DNA of 64,000 nucleotides from assembly GCF_020181355.1 (NCBI RefSeq), contig NZ_CP084004.1:1612001-1676000 (forward strand). The letters are read 5' to 3'. Made by a program: the position numbers and the translations under genes. Below, one piece after another: positions 41,813-50,412 of the stretch (the stretch's first letter is position 1; each line of letters begins with the position of its first letter). Under the pieces are notes generated by a model. It ran no database searches. It had not been told where the DNA came from and saw only the letters and a program-made list of their open reading frames with translations. The DNA is from Collinsella aerofaciens (GTDB lineage: Bacteria; Actinomycetota; Coriobacteriia; Coriobacteriales; Coriobacteriaceae).

Positions 41813-43075
41813 ATGGCAGAGAAACTCATTCCACTGGAGGACGCGCAGTCGATTGTCCTGTCGCACGTTGCTCCGACGGATCTCATCGAGATTCCCGTGT
41901 GGCAGGCCGCCGGTCTTCCCTTGGCCGAGGACGCGGTGGCCGATATCGACATCTCGCCGTTTGCCAACAGCGCTATGGACGGATATGCCGTGCGCTCGGC
42001 GGACTTGGCGCAGGCATCTGGCGAGGCGCCGGTGACGCTCGACGTTATCGGACACGAGGCCGCGGGCCATGTGTTTGAGGGCGCAATCGGCGCGGGCGAG
42101 ACGGTCCGCATCATGACGGGCGCGCCGGTACCCGAAGGTGCCGATGCCGTTGTGAAGTACGAGATCGTCGATGTGCTTGACGGTGACGGCAACGAGGGCT
42201 CGCGTGTGAGGTTCTCGGCGCCGGCCAAGGTGGGGGAGAACGTTCGCTCTGCCGCCGAGGAGGCCCATGCCGGCGATGTTGTGATGCACGCCGGCGAGGT
42301 TGTGGCTCCGGCCGGCGCCGGCCTGCTGGCGAGCGCCGGGTATGCGAACGTGAAGGTGCATGCCGCTCCGCGCGTGGGCATTATCTCGCTGGGCACGGAG
42401 CTGGTCGCGCCGGGTGAGCTGCCGGCGCGCGGGCAGATTCGCGATTCCAACTCGTCGGCGTTGATGGCCGAGGCACTCGATGCCGGCGCCGAGCCCGTAT
42501 TCTACGGCATAGCGCCCGATGATGAGCAAGCGATCGCCGAGCTGGTGCATCGTGCCGTGCAGGAGTGCGACTTTGTCATTACGAGCGGTGGCGCCTCGGC
42601 GGGCGATTACGACTATGTGACGGCGCTCGTCCGGCGCGAGGGCGAGGTACTGTTTGACCGCATCTCGATGCGTCCGGGCAAGGCCATCACGTTTGGCTTG
42701 CTCGGGGGTAAGCCCTACCTGGGGCTTTCAGGCAATCCGGCCGCGGCGTATGTGGGCTTTGAGATGCTCGCCCGCCCGGCGATTCGCAAGATGCGCGGCT
42801 TTGCCGAGGGTACGCGTCCCGTGCAGCAGGCGACGGTCACGCACGGCGTGAAAAAGCGACAGCATCGCCGCTTCTTCGATCGCGCCACGGTTTTGCGCGA
42901 CCCCGAGACCGGTGAGTTGTTGGTGACCGAGGCTAAGACACAGAATTCGGCGCTGCTTGGAACTATGCAGCGTGCGAACTGTCTGTTGCGTATTGACGAA
43001 GGACCGTGCGAGCTCAAGGCGGGAGATGCCGTGGACGTTGTTCGCGTCGACCTGCCCGAGGGAACGGCGCTATAG
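41813..43075 (+). CDS. moeA: Molybdopterin molybdotransferase MoeA
   Basis: Inserts molybdate into adenylylated molybdopterin, the last step of Moco synthesis. The 420-residue protein has SPFANSAMDGYAVRSADL, the MoeA signature, VRIMTGAPVPEGADAVV, the MogA-like domain with SSGSAGDYDY-type (here TSGGASAGDYDY) and the GLSGNPAA loop, and a C-terminal beta domain. I start at ATG 41813 with AAGAGG upstream, rather than the GTG 6 bases earlier. It heads a five-gene molybdenum unit: moeA, mogA, modA, modB, modC. I see no Moco riboswitch in the 210-base leader. Confidence 0.94.
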   Translation: MAEKLIPLEDAQSIVLSHVAPTDLIEIPVWQAAGLPLAEDAVADIDISPFANSAMDGYAVRSADLAQASGEAPVTLDVIGHEAAGHVFEGAIGAGETVRIMTGAPVPEGADAVVKYEIVDVLDGDGNEGSRVRFSAPAKVGENVRSAAEEAHAGDVVMHAGEVVAPAGAGLLASAGYANVKVHAAPRVGIISLGTELVAPGELPARGQIRDSNSSALMAEALDAGAEPVFYGIAPDDEQAIAELVHRAVQECDFVITSGGASAGDYDYVTALVRREGEVLFDRISMRPGKAITFGLLGGKPYLGLSGNPAAAYVGFEMLARPAIRKMRGFAEGTRPVQQATVTHGVKKRQHRRFFDRATVLRDPETGELLVTEAKTQNSALLGTMQRANCLLRIDEGPCELKAGDAVDVVRVDLPEGTAL

Positions 43076-43085
43076 GAGGAACGCT

Positions 43086-43565
43086 ATGGAGTTGAAGATT
43101 TCGATCGTGACGTGCTCGGACACACGCGATCTTTTGCAGGATGAGGCCGGAGCTGCACTCGAGGAACTTATCGAGGCACAGGGCTGGACGGTCGCCTCAC
43201 ATGTGGTCGTGCGCGACGACGTCAGCGAGATCGGTGATGCCATTGTGGAAGCTGCCGATGAGTGCCACGCCAATGTCGTGCTCACCTGCGGCGGCACGGG
43301 GCTTTCGATGCGAGATGTGACGCCCGAGGCGACGCGTGCCGTCTGCGACCGCGATGTGCCGGGTATTGCAGAGGCAATCCGCGCGTATTCGATGACCAAG
43401 ACGCGCCGCGCCATGCTCTCGCGCGCTATTTGCATGCAACGAGGTCATACACTTGTCGTAAACTTTCCCGGTTCTACGAAGGCCGCCCGCGAAAGCTGGG
43501 AGGCCATAGCAGACCAGCTGGAGCATGCGGCTCAGATGACAGCTGGCGGCGGACATACCAACTAA
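43086..43565 (+). CDS. mogA: Molybdopterin adenylyltransferase, MogA/MoaB family
   Basis: Activates molybdopterin by adenylylation ahead of MoeA. The 159-residue protein starts ELKISIVTCSDTRDL and has TCGGTGLSMRDVTPEATRAV, the family signature, and the C-terminal VVNFPGSTKAARESW. MogA and MoaB cannot be told apart by sequence length alone. ATG 43086 follows moeA by 10 bases with AGGAGGA in the gap, so the two are translated together. The terminator after it separates it from modA. Confidence 0.92.
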   Translation: MELKISIVTCSDTRDLLQDEAGAALEELIEAQGWTVASHVVVRDDVSEIGDAIVEAADECHANVVLTCGGTGLSMRDVTPEATRAVCDRDVPGIAEAIRAYSMTKTRRAMLSRAICMQRGHTLVVNFPGSTKAARESWEAIADQLEHAAQMTAGGGHTN

Positions 43566-43578
43566 GCGGTTTAACTGC

Positions 43579-43614
43579 GGCGGGGCGACCTGAACGGCTG
43601 CTCCGCCTTTGTTT
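43579..43614 (+). terminator. Terminator after mogA
   Basis: GGCGGGGC pairs with GCTCCGCC (one mismatch), loop of 13, followed by TTTGTTTT. Confidence 0.75.
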
Positions 43615-43656
43615 TCCGCCGAAGCGACGCCGAGATGCACGGTAATTCGGAACTAT

Positions 43657-43721
43657 ATTCTCTGACGAGAATAATTTCTCACTATCATTATTCGCGCAGA
43701 AGTATAATCTGATTGCAGATT
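43657..43721 (+). promoter_or_regulatory. Candidate modA promoter and operators
   Basis: Two palindromes lie in the AT-rich leader of modA: ATTCTC-TGAC-GAGAAT at 43657-43672 and AATCTG-ATTG-CAGATT at 43706-43721. TATAAT at 43703-43708 overlaps the second and is a good -10; no matching -35 is obvious, which suits an activated or repressed promoter. A molybdate-responsive regulator is a guess; the sequences are not the E. coli ModE box. Confidence 0.45.
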
Positions 43722-43768
43722 AAAGCCCGCGGTGGGGTACCCGGGCATAGCGTTCGAAAGGGTTGAAC

Positions 43769-44641
43769 ATGTTCGATATGGTTTCTCGCCGCGGATTCGT
43801 TTCGCTTTCTGCTGTCGCCGCTGCCGGCCTTGGTCTTGCCGGCTGTTCGGGCAGCAAGACGTCCGAGCCGGCCGGATCCGATGCCGGTTCTGCTAAGGCA
43901 TCTTCCAAGAAAGCTGTCGAGCTGCAGGTCTTTGCCGCCAACTCGCTCGAGAAGGCCCTGCCCGAGGTTCAGGAGCTCTACACCGAGCAGACCGGCACCA
44001 CCTTTGCCGACACGCAGTTTAAGGCGTCTGGCGACCTTGTCGAGCAGATGCGCGCCGGTGCCGCCGTCGACGTGCTCATCACGGCTTCCAAGGGCACCAT
44101 GGACGACGCCGAGGCCGCCGAGCTCGTCGACGCCGACACGCGTGAGGACATGTTCGTCAACGACCTTGTGATCATTCGCGCCGAGGGCTCCGATACCAAG
44201 GTCGAGGCCATCGCCGGCGTCGCGAATCTGGACGGCAAGATCGCCATCGGCGACGCCAAGACCGTTCCCGCCGGAAAGTACGCCAACCAGGCTCTGGCCT
44301 CCGTGGGCCTCTACACCGGCACCGAGGGCGACGACGGTGAGTATGCTCCCGAGATTGCCGACAAGGTCGCACTGGCCGATAAAGTTGGTACCGCCGCCGC
44401 CTATGTGTCCACAGGCGACTGCGTGGCTGGATTTGTCTACAGCTCCGATATCTTCCGCTACGACGGCATCGAGGAGGCCTTCGTGTGTCCCGAGGACTCG
44501 CACAAGCCCATCGTGTATCCGGGCGCTGTCGCCGAGAGCTCCGAGCATGCCGACGAAGCCAAGGCGTTCATCGACTTCTGTCTGACCAACAAGAAGGCTC
44601 AGAAGATTTGGGCTAAGTACGGCTTTGAGCTTTCCGCGTAG
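43769..44641 (+). CDS. modA: Molybdate-binding lipoprotein ModA
   Basis: Extracytoplasmic molybdate-binding protein of the ModABC importer. The 290-residue protein starts with a signal holding SRRGFV, a twin-arginine motif, and a lipobox LAGC near residue 26, so it is probably a Tat-exported lipoprotein. A Ser/Ala-rich linker follows (residues 27-50), then the domain: LQVFAANSLEKALPEV, FADTQFKASGDLVEQMRAGA, VDVLITAS, VPAGKYANQAL and VKIVYPGAVAESS-like end (IVYPGAV). I start at ATG 43769, 6 bases inside a TTG-started frame. Confidence 0.92.
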   Translation: MFDMVSRRGFVSLSAVAAAGLGLAGCSGSKTSEPAGSDAGSAKASSKKAVELQVFAANSLEKALPEVQELYTEQTGTTFADTQFKASGDLVEQMRAGAAVDVLITASKGTMDDAEAAELVDADTREDMFVNDLVIIRAEGSDTKVEAIAGVANLDGKIAIGDAKTVPAGKYANQALASVGLYTGTEGDDGEYAPEIADKVALADKVGTAAAYVSTGDCVAGFVYSSDIFRYDGIEEAFVCPEDSHKPIVYPGAVAESSEHADEAKAFIDFCLTNKKAQKIWAKYGFELSA

Positions 44642-44709
44642 TGCGGCTTGGCGCGATAATTCCATCGTTTTGTGTTTCACTCCGTCCTTGTATTCGCTTG
44701 GAGCTTTTC

Positions 44710-46152
44710 GTGCTTAATAGATTCCGCATGCTTGTCGCCTGTGCTTTGACCTTCGTGCTTTGCTGGGTGCCGGGATTTGCGTTTGCTGGGGACGCTGAGG
44801 ACGGGGCCCAGGTTGCTGCGACCGCTCATGGGCTTTCCTATGGGATCGAGGGTTTTGAGCGGTTGGCCAAGGGGACCGCTCGTGCCATGGAGAGCCAGCC
44901 TGAGGGCTACCGGTTTCCCGTTGACGAGGACGTGGACCTTGTGGTGGCGCCTGCTGCCGATCGCGTTGTGGTGTGGATATCGCCCAAGGCGGTCGAGAAG
45001 TTTGGATTGGATCTGCAGGACAACGAGTGTGTATCGGGTCTCAAGGTCCTCGTCTGTGAGCTCGACAGCGCAAACTGCATGGGAGGTGCGCAGCTGGGGG
45101 ACGTGGATCTTCCTTGGTATGTCACGGCGGAAACAACGTTTGATGCCGGCGGGTATACCTATAGCTTTGACGAGCGCGGTGCGGATGGGGACCGTTATGT
45201 GGTGATTGCATCAGCCTCGGGTGATGCCAAGGGCGGCGCGCGTTGGCTTGATAGCGCTCACATGGTAGAAGCATCGTCTGTCGTGTTGCGGGATGAGCAG
45301 GGGCCCTTGACCTCTCTGGCTTCCTTTTTGGGCGACATCGACTATCGCCCGTTTTGGGTGTCCATTAAAACGAGCGGTCTTGCCCTGGTGATCGCGTTTG
45401 CGCTGGGCCTGTTCGCCGCGTGGAAGACCATGGGTACCTCGAGTCGCATCAAGGGCCTGCTCGATTCGGTCTTTACGATTCCTATGGTGCTGCCGCCTAC
45501 GGTGTGCGGCTTTTTGCTGCTTATTCTGTTTGGCCGTTCGACCGGGGTGGGCCAGTGGCTCATCGCGCACGGCATCTCGATCGTCTTTACCTGGCCCGCG
45601 GCGGTCATTTCGGCCGTCGTTGTGTCGTTTCCGCTGGTCTACCGCACGGCACTCGGAGCCTTCGAGAGCCTCGACACGCAGATGCTCGATGCGGCGCGCA
45701 CGCTTGGCTGGTCCGAGCGTCGCATCTTTACCAAGCTTATGATGCCCCTTGGTTGGCCCTCAATCGCAGCGGGCACGGTGCTCGCCTTTGCCCGCGCGAT
45801 GGGCGAGTTTGGCTGCACGCTGTTCTTTGCGGGCAACTATGCCGGCATTACCCAGACCATTCCCATCGCCATCTACTTTGAGTGGATGGGGGGCAACACG
45901 TCGGTAGCCCTCTTTTGGGTCGTGGTCGTAATTGCGTTCAGCTTCCTGGTCATTCTGTTCATCAATATGTACACCGCTCATTCGCAAAAGTATCGCGAGC
46001 GGGGCCTTTCCCGTGCGGAGCGCAAACAGGCCAAAGATCTTGCCGGACAGGGCGATTCGCTCGACCCGGCGGGCGGCGATGCCTTGCGTATCGATCGCGA
46101 GGCGCTGGCCGAGCTCATGCGCGATGATGCCGCTTTGCAGGGAGGTCGATAG
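44710..46152 (+). CDS. modB: Molybdate ABC permease ModB with a large extra N-terminal domain
   Basis: Membrane subunit of the molybdate importer. The C-terminal part (about residues 210-430) is a normal ModB permease with the ATPase-coupling loop LDAARTLGWSERRIFTKLMMP. It is preceded by about 200 residues not found in classical ModB (225-230 residues total): an export signal (MLVACALTFVLCWVPGFAFA) and a strand-rich extracytoplasmic segment with CVSGLKVLVCELDSANC and YVTAETTFDAGG. A cytoplasmic tail of about 55 residues follows the permease. I start at GTG 44710 behind TTGGAG; an in-frame GTG at 44641 overlaps the modA stop and is the alternative. The extra domain's role is unknown. Confidence 0.85.
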   Translation: MLNRFRMLVACALTFVLCWVPGFAFAGDAEDGAQVAATAHGLSYGIEGFERLAKGTARAMESQPEGYRFPVDEDVDLVVAPAADRVVVWISPKAVEKFGLDLQDNECVSGLKVLVCELDSANCMGGAQLGDVDLPWYVTAETTFDAGGYTYSFDERGADGDRYVVIASASGDAKGGARWLDSAHMVEASSVVLRDEQGPLTSLASFLGDIDYRPFWVSIKTSGLALVIAFALGLFAAWKTMGTSSRIKGLLDSVFTIPMVLPPTVCGFLLLILFGRSTGVGQWLIAHGISIVFTWPAAVISAVVVSFPLVYRTALGAFESLDTQMLDAARTLGWSERRIFTKLMMPLGWPSIAAGTVLAFARAMGEFGCTLFFAGNYAGITQTIPIAIYFEWMGGNTSVALFWVVVVIAFSFLVILFINMYTAHSQKYRERGLSRAERKQAKDLAGQGDSLDPAGGDALRIDREALAELMRDDAALQGGR

Positions 46153-46155
46153 GCC

Positions 46156-47226
46156 ATGTCGCTCGTTCTGGATATCAAAAAGCGCTATCCCGGGTTTATG
46201 CTCGACATGCAGCTTGAGGCCGGCGAGGATCGTGTGGCGCTGCTCGGTGCCTCGGGTTGCGGCAAGAGCTGTACGCTGCGCTGCATCGCCGGCGTGGAGA
46301 CGCCCGACGAGGGCAAGATCGTCGTCAACGGCGTGACCTTTTTTGACTCGGCGGCGGGCATCAACCTGTCGCCCCAGGAGCGAAAATGCGCCCTGCTGTT
46401 CCAAAACTATCAGCTGTTTCCCAACATGACGGTGGCCGATAACGTATGCGCCGGTGTAAAGGATGCGGGCGACGCCGCCGCGCGCAAAAAGCTCGCCGAG
46501 CGCTATCTGGGCATTTTCGGTCTGTCCGATTTTGCCGACCGCTATCCCGCGCGACTCTCGGGCGGTCAGCAACAACGTGTGGCGCTTGCCCGCATGGTGG
46601 CGGCGCATCCGGGCATTTTTATGTTCGACGAGCCCATGAGCGCGCTCGATTCCTATCTTAAGAGCGCCCTCGAGCAGAACATGCTCGACCTGTTCGACGT
46701 CTGTAACCGTACCGTGCTCTACGTGAGCCACGACATCGACGAAGCGTGCCGCCTGTGCCAGCGTATCTGCGTGATGCACGACGGGCATGTTGAGGAGATC
46801 GGTTCTGTCGAGGACGTGGTCCGCCGTCCGCAGACGCTGGCGGCGCTGCGCCTAACGGGCTGCAAGAATACAAGCCGGGCGTGCAAGATCGGCGACGAAG
46901 AAGTTGAGGCCCTCGACTGGGGCATGACCTTTAACGTAGGTCGGGAGGTCCCCGATGGCGTGGCGTACTTGGGCATTCGCGCAAGCTACTTCCATGTGGA
47001 CAACCGTGCTGAGCGGGGTCGTAACAGCTACGACCTGCATGTGGCCCGTGTGAGCGATTCGCGCTTTGAGCGGCTGGTGCTGCTGGACGTGCCGCGCGGC
47101 GATGCGCCCACGCGTCTGCAGTGGAAGGTCAACAAGGTGGGCGTGCCTGTCGACGAGCTGCCGCAAGCAGGCGAGACGCTGCGCATGCACTTCGATGCGA
47201 GTAGGATCCATTTGGTTTGTCGATAG
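46156..47226 (+). CDS. modC: Molybdate ABC transporter ATP-binding protein ModC
   Basis: ATPase of the molybdate importer. The 356-residue protein has Walker A LLGASGCGKSCTLRC, the signature [14 protein letters not shown] and Walker B IFMFDEPMSALD, followed by the switch His in YVSHDIDEACRL. The C-terminal ~110 residues form a regulatory beta-domain of the mop/TOBE type (VAYLGIRASYFHVDN). It starts 3 bases after modB, so it is co-translated. Closed by a terminator. Confidence 0.93.
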   Translation: MSLVLDIKKRYPGFMLDMQLEAGEDRVALLGASGCGKSCTLRCIAGVETPDEGKIVVNGVTFFDSAAGINLSPQERKCALLFQNYQLFPNMTVADNVCAGVKDAGDAAARKKLAERYLGIFGLSDFADRYPARLSGGQQQRVALARMVAAHPGIFMFDEPMSALDSYLKSALEQNMLDLFDVCNRTVLYVSHDIDEACRLCQRICVMHDGHVEEIGSVEDVVRRPQTLAALRLTGCKNTSRACKIGDEEVEALDWGMTFNVGREVPDGVAYLGIRASYFHVDNRAERGRNSYDLHVARVSDSRFERLVLLDVPRGDAPTRLQWKVNKVGVPVDELPQAGETLRMHFDASRIHLVCR

Positions 47227-47237
47227 CGCCGGGTAAT

Positions 47238-47272
47238 GCCGTCGGGGATATAAGCCTCGGCGGCTTTGTCTT
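47238..47272 (+). terminator. Terminator after modC
   Basis: GCCGTCGGGG pairs with CCTCGGCGGC (with G-T pairs), loop of 7, followed by TTTGTCTT. Confidence 0.8.
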
Positions 47273-47427
47273 GCCGTTCGCCGAATGAGGAATGGCAAAC
47301 TCTTATCAATCAAGATAATTATTTATTAAACGACGATACACGGCGCTGTCGTACGAATGTCAACGGTGTTCGCATGGTCGACGACCGTTGATATAGTTGA
47401 CCTCAACTTGTAAAGGAGGGTACGCAT

Positions 47428-47496
47428 ATGCCGCAGACGACATACATTCGCCGCGTTGCCGCGCGTGCCCTATATATGGCTCGGAGCCGCATATGA
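47428..47496 (+). CDS. Small leader peptide ahead of the double-cubane/selenium cluster, 22 residues
   Basis: Open frame from ATG 47428 to TGA 47494, with an excellent ribosome site (AAAGGAGGG) 8 bases upstream. The peptide starts MPQTTYIRRV and ends YMARSRI; five of 22 residues are arginine. It overlaps the left arm of a hairpin, CGGAGCCG (47482-47489) with CGGCTCCG (47510-47517), and lies 160 bases before the first large gene. It is probably a translated leader that controls the operon; whether it senses an amino acid cannot be seen. It could also be a free-standing peptide. Confidence 0.55.
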   Translation: MPQTTYIRRVAARALYMARSRI

Positions 47497-47655
47497 GCAG
47501 GTATGTTCACGGCTCCGGGAGAGACGACGCACAACTAAATAATCGACTGCAAAGCGGGTTCCCCAAAATTCCGGGTTTGAGCACGGCCGGGCAATCGCCG
47601 TCCGTCGTGCATCGATACCGCCGTTATCCGTTTTTGGTTCGAGAGGGGAACCGTT
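47497..47655 (+). promoter_or_regulatory. Structured leader of the selenium/double-cubane operon
   Basis: After the leader peptide, the hairpin at 47482-47517 is followed by GCAC...GTGC pairing at 47581-47610 and then CCGTTTTTGG at about 47628-47637. The layout resembles leader, stem, terminator-like T-run, gene, but I cannot assign competing structures with confidence. Confidence 0.35.
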
Positions 47656-48939
47656 ATGGCTGAAGAATTCGATTTCCATCCGATGTGGGAGAGCCTCGGC
47701 ATGAATCTTGCCGATCACGACATGCTGCTGGGCGCTGTGGGCCAGATGTACGGCGATATGTTCCTGACGCAGAACAATCGCCCCAAGTCCACGTCCTACC
47801 TGGATTTTGTCGCCACCAACATCCACAGCGGCCGTATTAAGGAGATGCTCGACAAGAAGGAGGCCGGCGAGGCCACCAAGATCGTCGGTTCGTTCTGTGT
47901 GTACGTGCCCGAGGAGATCGTGCTTGCCTGCGATGGCATCCCCGTTGGCCTGTGCTCGGGTGCCGACTGGGCGACCGACAAGGTCGAGGAGCATCTGCCG
48001 CGCAACACCTGCCCGCTCATCAAGAGCTTTGCCGGCTTTAAGCTGGGCGAGGTCTGCCCCTACATTGAGTCGAGTGATCTGGTGGTGGGCGAGAACACCT
48101 GCGATGGCAAGAAGAAGGCCTACGAGTTCTTTGCCACGCAAAAGAACATGTACGTCATGGATATCCCCAACGTGCACGACGAGTCGACGCTCGTGACCTG
48201 GAAGGCCGAGGTTAAAAAGCTTGCCGCCAAGATCGAGGAAGAGTGCGGCGTCAAGATTACGCCCGAGCGCCTGAAGGCTGCCATCCACGCCGTCAACGAG
48301 AAGCGTCGCGCCCTGCAGCGTCTGGCTGCCACGCGCGCTGCCGATCCGGCGCCCATCAGCGGTCTCGACAGCCTGCTGACCGTTCAGGCCGCCTTTATGG
48401 ACGACACGCCGCGTCTGACCGGAGCCATCAACGAGATGGCCGCCGAGTGCGAGCAGCGCGTTGAGGCCGGCGAGGGCGTGGCGCCCAAGGGGACCAAGCG
48501 CATCCTGTACACCGGCACGCCCATGGCCGTGCCCAACTGGAGGCTGTTCAACCTCATCGAGAAGGCCGGCGGCGTTGTGGTAGGCGAGGAGTCCTGCACG
48601 GGCTCGCGCTACTACAAGGACCTGGTCGACGAGTCCGGTGAGACGGTCGACGAGATGCTCGACGCCATCGCCGAGCGCTACTTTAAGATTAACTGCGCCG
48701 TCTTTACGCCCAACGATCAGCGTATGAAGGACATTGTCCAGATGGCCAAGGACTTGCATGCCGACGGCATCGTCGACGTGGCCCTGCAGTTCTGCACGCT
48801 CTACGAGATGGAGTCGTTTGCCGTGGAGAAGGCTGCCGAGGAGGCCGGCATTCCGTTTATGCACATCACGACCGACTACGCCGGCGAGGATGCAGGCCAA
48901 CTGCAAACCAGGATTGAGGCTTTCTTGGAAACCATTTAG
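47656..48939 (+). CDS. Double-cubane-cluster-type 2-hydroxyacyl-CoA dehydratase-like protein, paralogue 1
   Basis: Member of the HgdB/BcrB family (2-hydroxyacyl-CoA dehydratase component), of the single-subunit type whose best-studied members carry a double-cubane iron-sulfur cluster and do ATP-driven reductions of small molecules. The 427-residue protein has the conserved cysteine stretches: [40 protein letters not shown] and [11 protein letters not shown], and the late [10 protein letters not shown]. It is followed by a related protein and by an activase, with no partner C subunit, as in the double-cubane systems. Substrate unknown. ATG 47656 follows GAGAGGGG. Confidence 0.78.
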   Translation: MAEEFDFHPMWESLGMNLADHDMLLGAVGQMYGDMFLTQNNRPKSTSYLDFVATNIHSGRIKEMLDKKEAGEATKIVGSFCVYVPEEIVLACDGIPVGLCSGADWATDKVEEHLPRNTCPLIKSFAGFKLGEVCPYIESSDLVVGENTCDGKKKAYEFFATQKNMYVMDIPNVHDESTLVTWKAEVKKLAAKIEEECGVKITPERLKAAIHAVNEKRRALQRLAATRAADPAPISGLDSLLTVQAAFMDDTPRLTGAINEMAAECEQRVEAGEGVAPKGTKRILYTGTPMAVPNWRLFNLIEKAGGVVVGEESCTGSRYYKDLVDESGETVDEMLDAIAERYFKINCAVFTPNDQRMKDIVQMAKDLHADGIVDVALQFCTLYEMESFAVEKAAEEAGIPFMHITTDYAGEDAGQLQTRIEAFLETI

Positions 48940-48954
48940 GGGTATCCGTCCCGG

Positions 48955-49056
48955 CGGCTTCCCCAGGCACCCGATCTTGCCGTTCAAACCATCGTTTGCG
49001 TACCAAAGTACGCGGCGCTTCTCTTTCACGGCAACCTCGGGCACCTGGGAAAGCCG
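48955..49056. repeat. Nested hairpin element, member 2 of 3
   Basis: Outer arms CGGCTTCCCCAGGCACCCGA (48955-48974) and the complement at 49037-49056. Inside are TTGCCG with CGGCAA, then TCAAACCATCG, an inner hairpin GCGTAC-CAAA-GTACGC at 48998-49013, and CTTCTCTTTC. It starts 15 bases after paralogue 1 and ends 37 bases before paralogue 2. It matches the element at 50252. Confidence 0.85.
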
Positions 49057-49093
49057 TTTCCTTGGTTGGTCAAAAGGTTTGTTAAGGAGTTAT

Positions 49094-50257
49094 ATGTCGG
49101 AAAATATGGAGCAGCCGTTGCCATCCACGTTTGAGGAGTTCAACGAGCAGCGCAAGGCGGCGTTTATTCGTGTCAAGGATTACAAGCAGGCGGGCAATCG
49201 TCTGGTCGGCTTTTTGTGCAGCTATACGCCGCTCGAGATTATCGATGCCGCGGGCGCCTCGAGCGTGGCCCTTTGCGGTACGTCCGATGAGGTGATTCCC
49301 GAGGCCGAGAAGGTGCTGCCGGCAAATCTGTGTCCGCTCATCAAGTCGACGTATGGTTTTGCCTATTCGCAAAAGTGCCCGTTTACGTACTTTAGCGACA
49401 TGATCTTCGGTGAGACCACCTGCGACGGCAAGAAGAAGATGTACGAGCTACTCAACGAGCTCAAGCGCACGCACATTCTGCATCTTCCGCAGGGTCGCGA
49501 TCGCGCCTACGAGCGTGAAGGCTGGTACGAGGAGTGCTGCCTGCTCAAGGAGGAGCTCGAGAACTTCTACGGCATCACGATTACCGACGATGACCTGCGC
49601 GCTGCCGTCCGTCGTCGCAACCGCTTGCGTGCGGCCCAGCTCGAGATGTTTGCGCTGCAGGCCAACCAGCCGGCGGCCATGAGCGGCGTCGACCTGATGA
49701 GCACCATGTTTGCCGGCACGTTCAGCTTTGATATCGAGGCCTATGCGCAGCAGCTGGAGCAAAAGATTGTCAAGCTGCGCGAGGCCTACGACGCGGGCGA
49801 GCGCCCGGTCGCGGCGGATGCCAAGCGCATTCTGATCACCGGCTGCCCAGTGGGTGGCGTAATCAACAAGATCGGTCGCACCATCGAGTCCAACGGCGGT
49901 GTGGTCGTGTGCATGGACGACTGCTCGGGTGAGCGCACGGCGGCCATGATGATCGACCCGGAGGCTCCCGATATCCTGCGCGCCATCGCCGACCGTTACC
50001 TGGACATCAACTGCTCGGTCATGACGCCCAACGACGGCCGTATGGAAAATACGCTGGCCATGTGCGAGAAGTACCATGTCGATGGCGTGGTAGAGAGCGT
50101 GCTACAGGCCTGCCACACCTTCAACGTTGAGAGCGCGCGCATGCAGGGGGCTGTCGAGGGTGTGGGTATTCCGTATATGAAGATCGAGACCGACTACAGC
50201 AACGGTGACATGGGCCAGATCGAGACTCGCATCGCCGCCTTCATCGAAACCCTCTAG
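49094..50257 (+). CDS. Double-cubane-cluster-type 2-hydroxyacyl-CoA dehydratase-like protein, paralogue 2
   Basis: Second HgdB-family protein of the operon, 387 residues, close to the usual size of double-cubane-cluster proteins (about 380). Cysteines of the N-terminal half are C42, C61, C80 (NLCPLIKST), C95 ([10 protein letters not shown]) and C110 ([15 protein letters not shown]), and later ones lie in [22 protein letters not shown] and QACHTF. It shares the family motifs with paralogue 1 but is clearly diverged (NTCPLIKSF versus NLCPLIKST), so this is an old duplication. ATG 49094 with TTAAGGAG 7 bases upstream. Confidence 0.8.
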   Translation: MSENMEQPLPSTFEEFNEQRKAAFIRVKDYKQAGNRLVGFLCSYTPLEIIDAAGASSVALCGTSDEVIPEAEKVLPANLCPLIKSTYGFAYSQKCPFTYFSDMIFGETTCDGKKKMYELLNELKRTHILHLPQGRDRAYEREGWYEECCLLKEELENFYGITITDDDLRAAVRRRNRLRAAQLEMFALQANQPAAMSGVDLMSTMFAGTFSFDIEAYAQQLEQKIVKLREAYDAGERPVAADAKRILITGCPVGGVINKIGRTIESNGGVVVCMDDCSGERTAAMMIDPEAPDILRAIADRYLDINCSVMTPNDGRMENTLAMCEKYHVDGVVESVLQACHTFNVESARMQGAVEGVGIPYMKIETDYSNGDMGQIETRIAAFIETL

Positions 50258-50360
50258 CTTCCTCAGGCACCGGATCTTGCTCCTCAAACCGTCGCTTGCG
50301 TACCCAAAGTACGCTGCGCTCCTCTTTCGGGGCAATCTCCGGCACCTGAGAAACCTAGAG
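50252..50360. repeat. Nested hairpin element, member 3 of 3
   Basis: Arms begin CTCTAGCTTCCTCAGGCACC at 50252, inside the stop codon region of paralogue 2, and end with CTAGAG at 50360. Inside is TCAAACCGTCG, an inner hairpin GCGTAC-CCAAA-GTACGC at 50298-50314 and CTCCTCTTTC. It is very close to the element at 48955 and shares its words with that at 29198. Confidence 0.87.
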
Positions 50361-50412
50361 CTAAGGCGCCTGAACGCGCAGCTGTCTTTGATGTTTAGAT
50401 TGGGAGAGAGCC

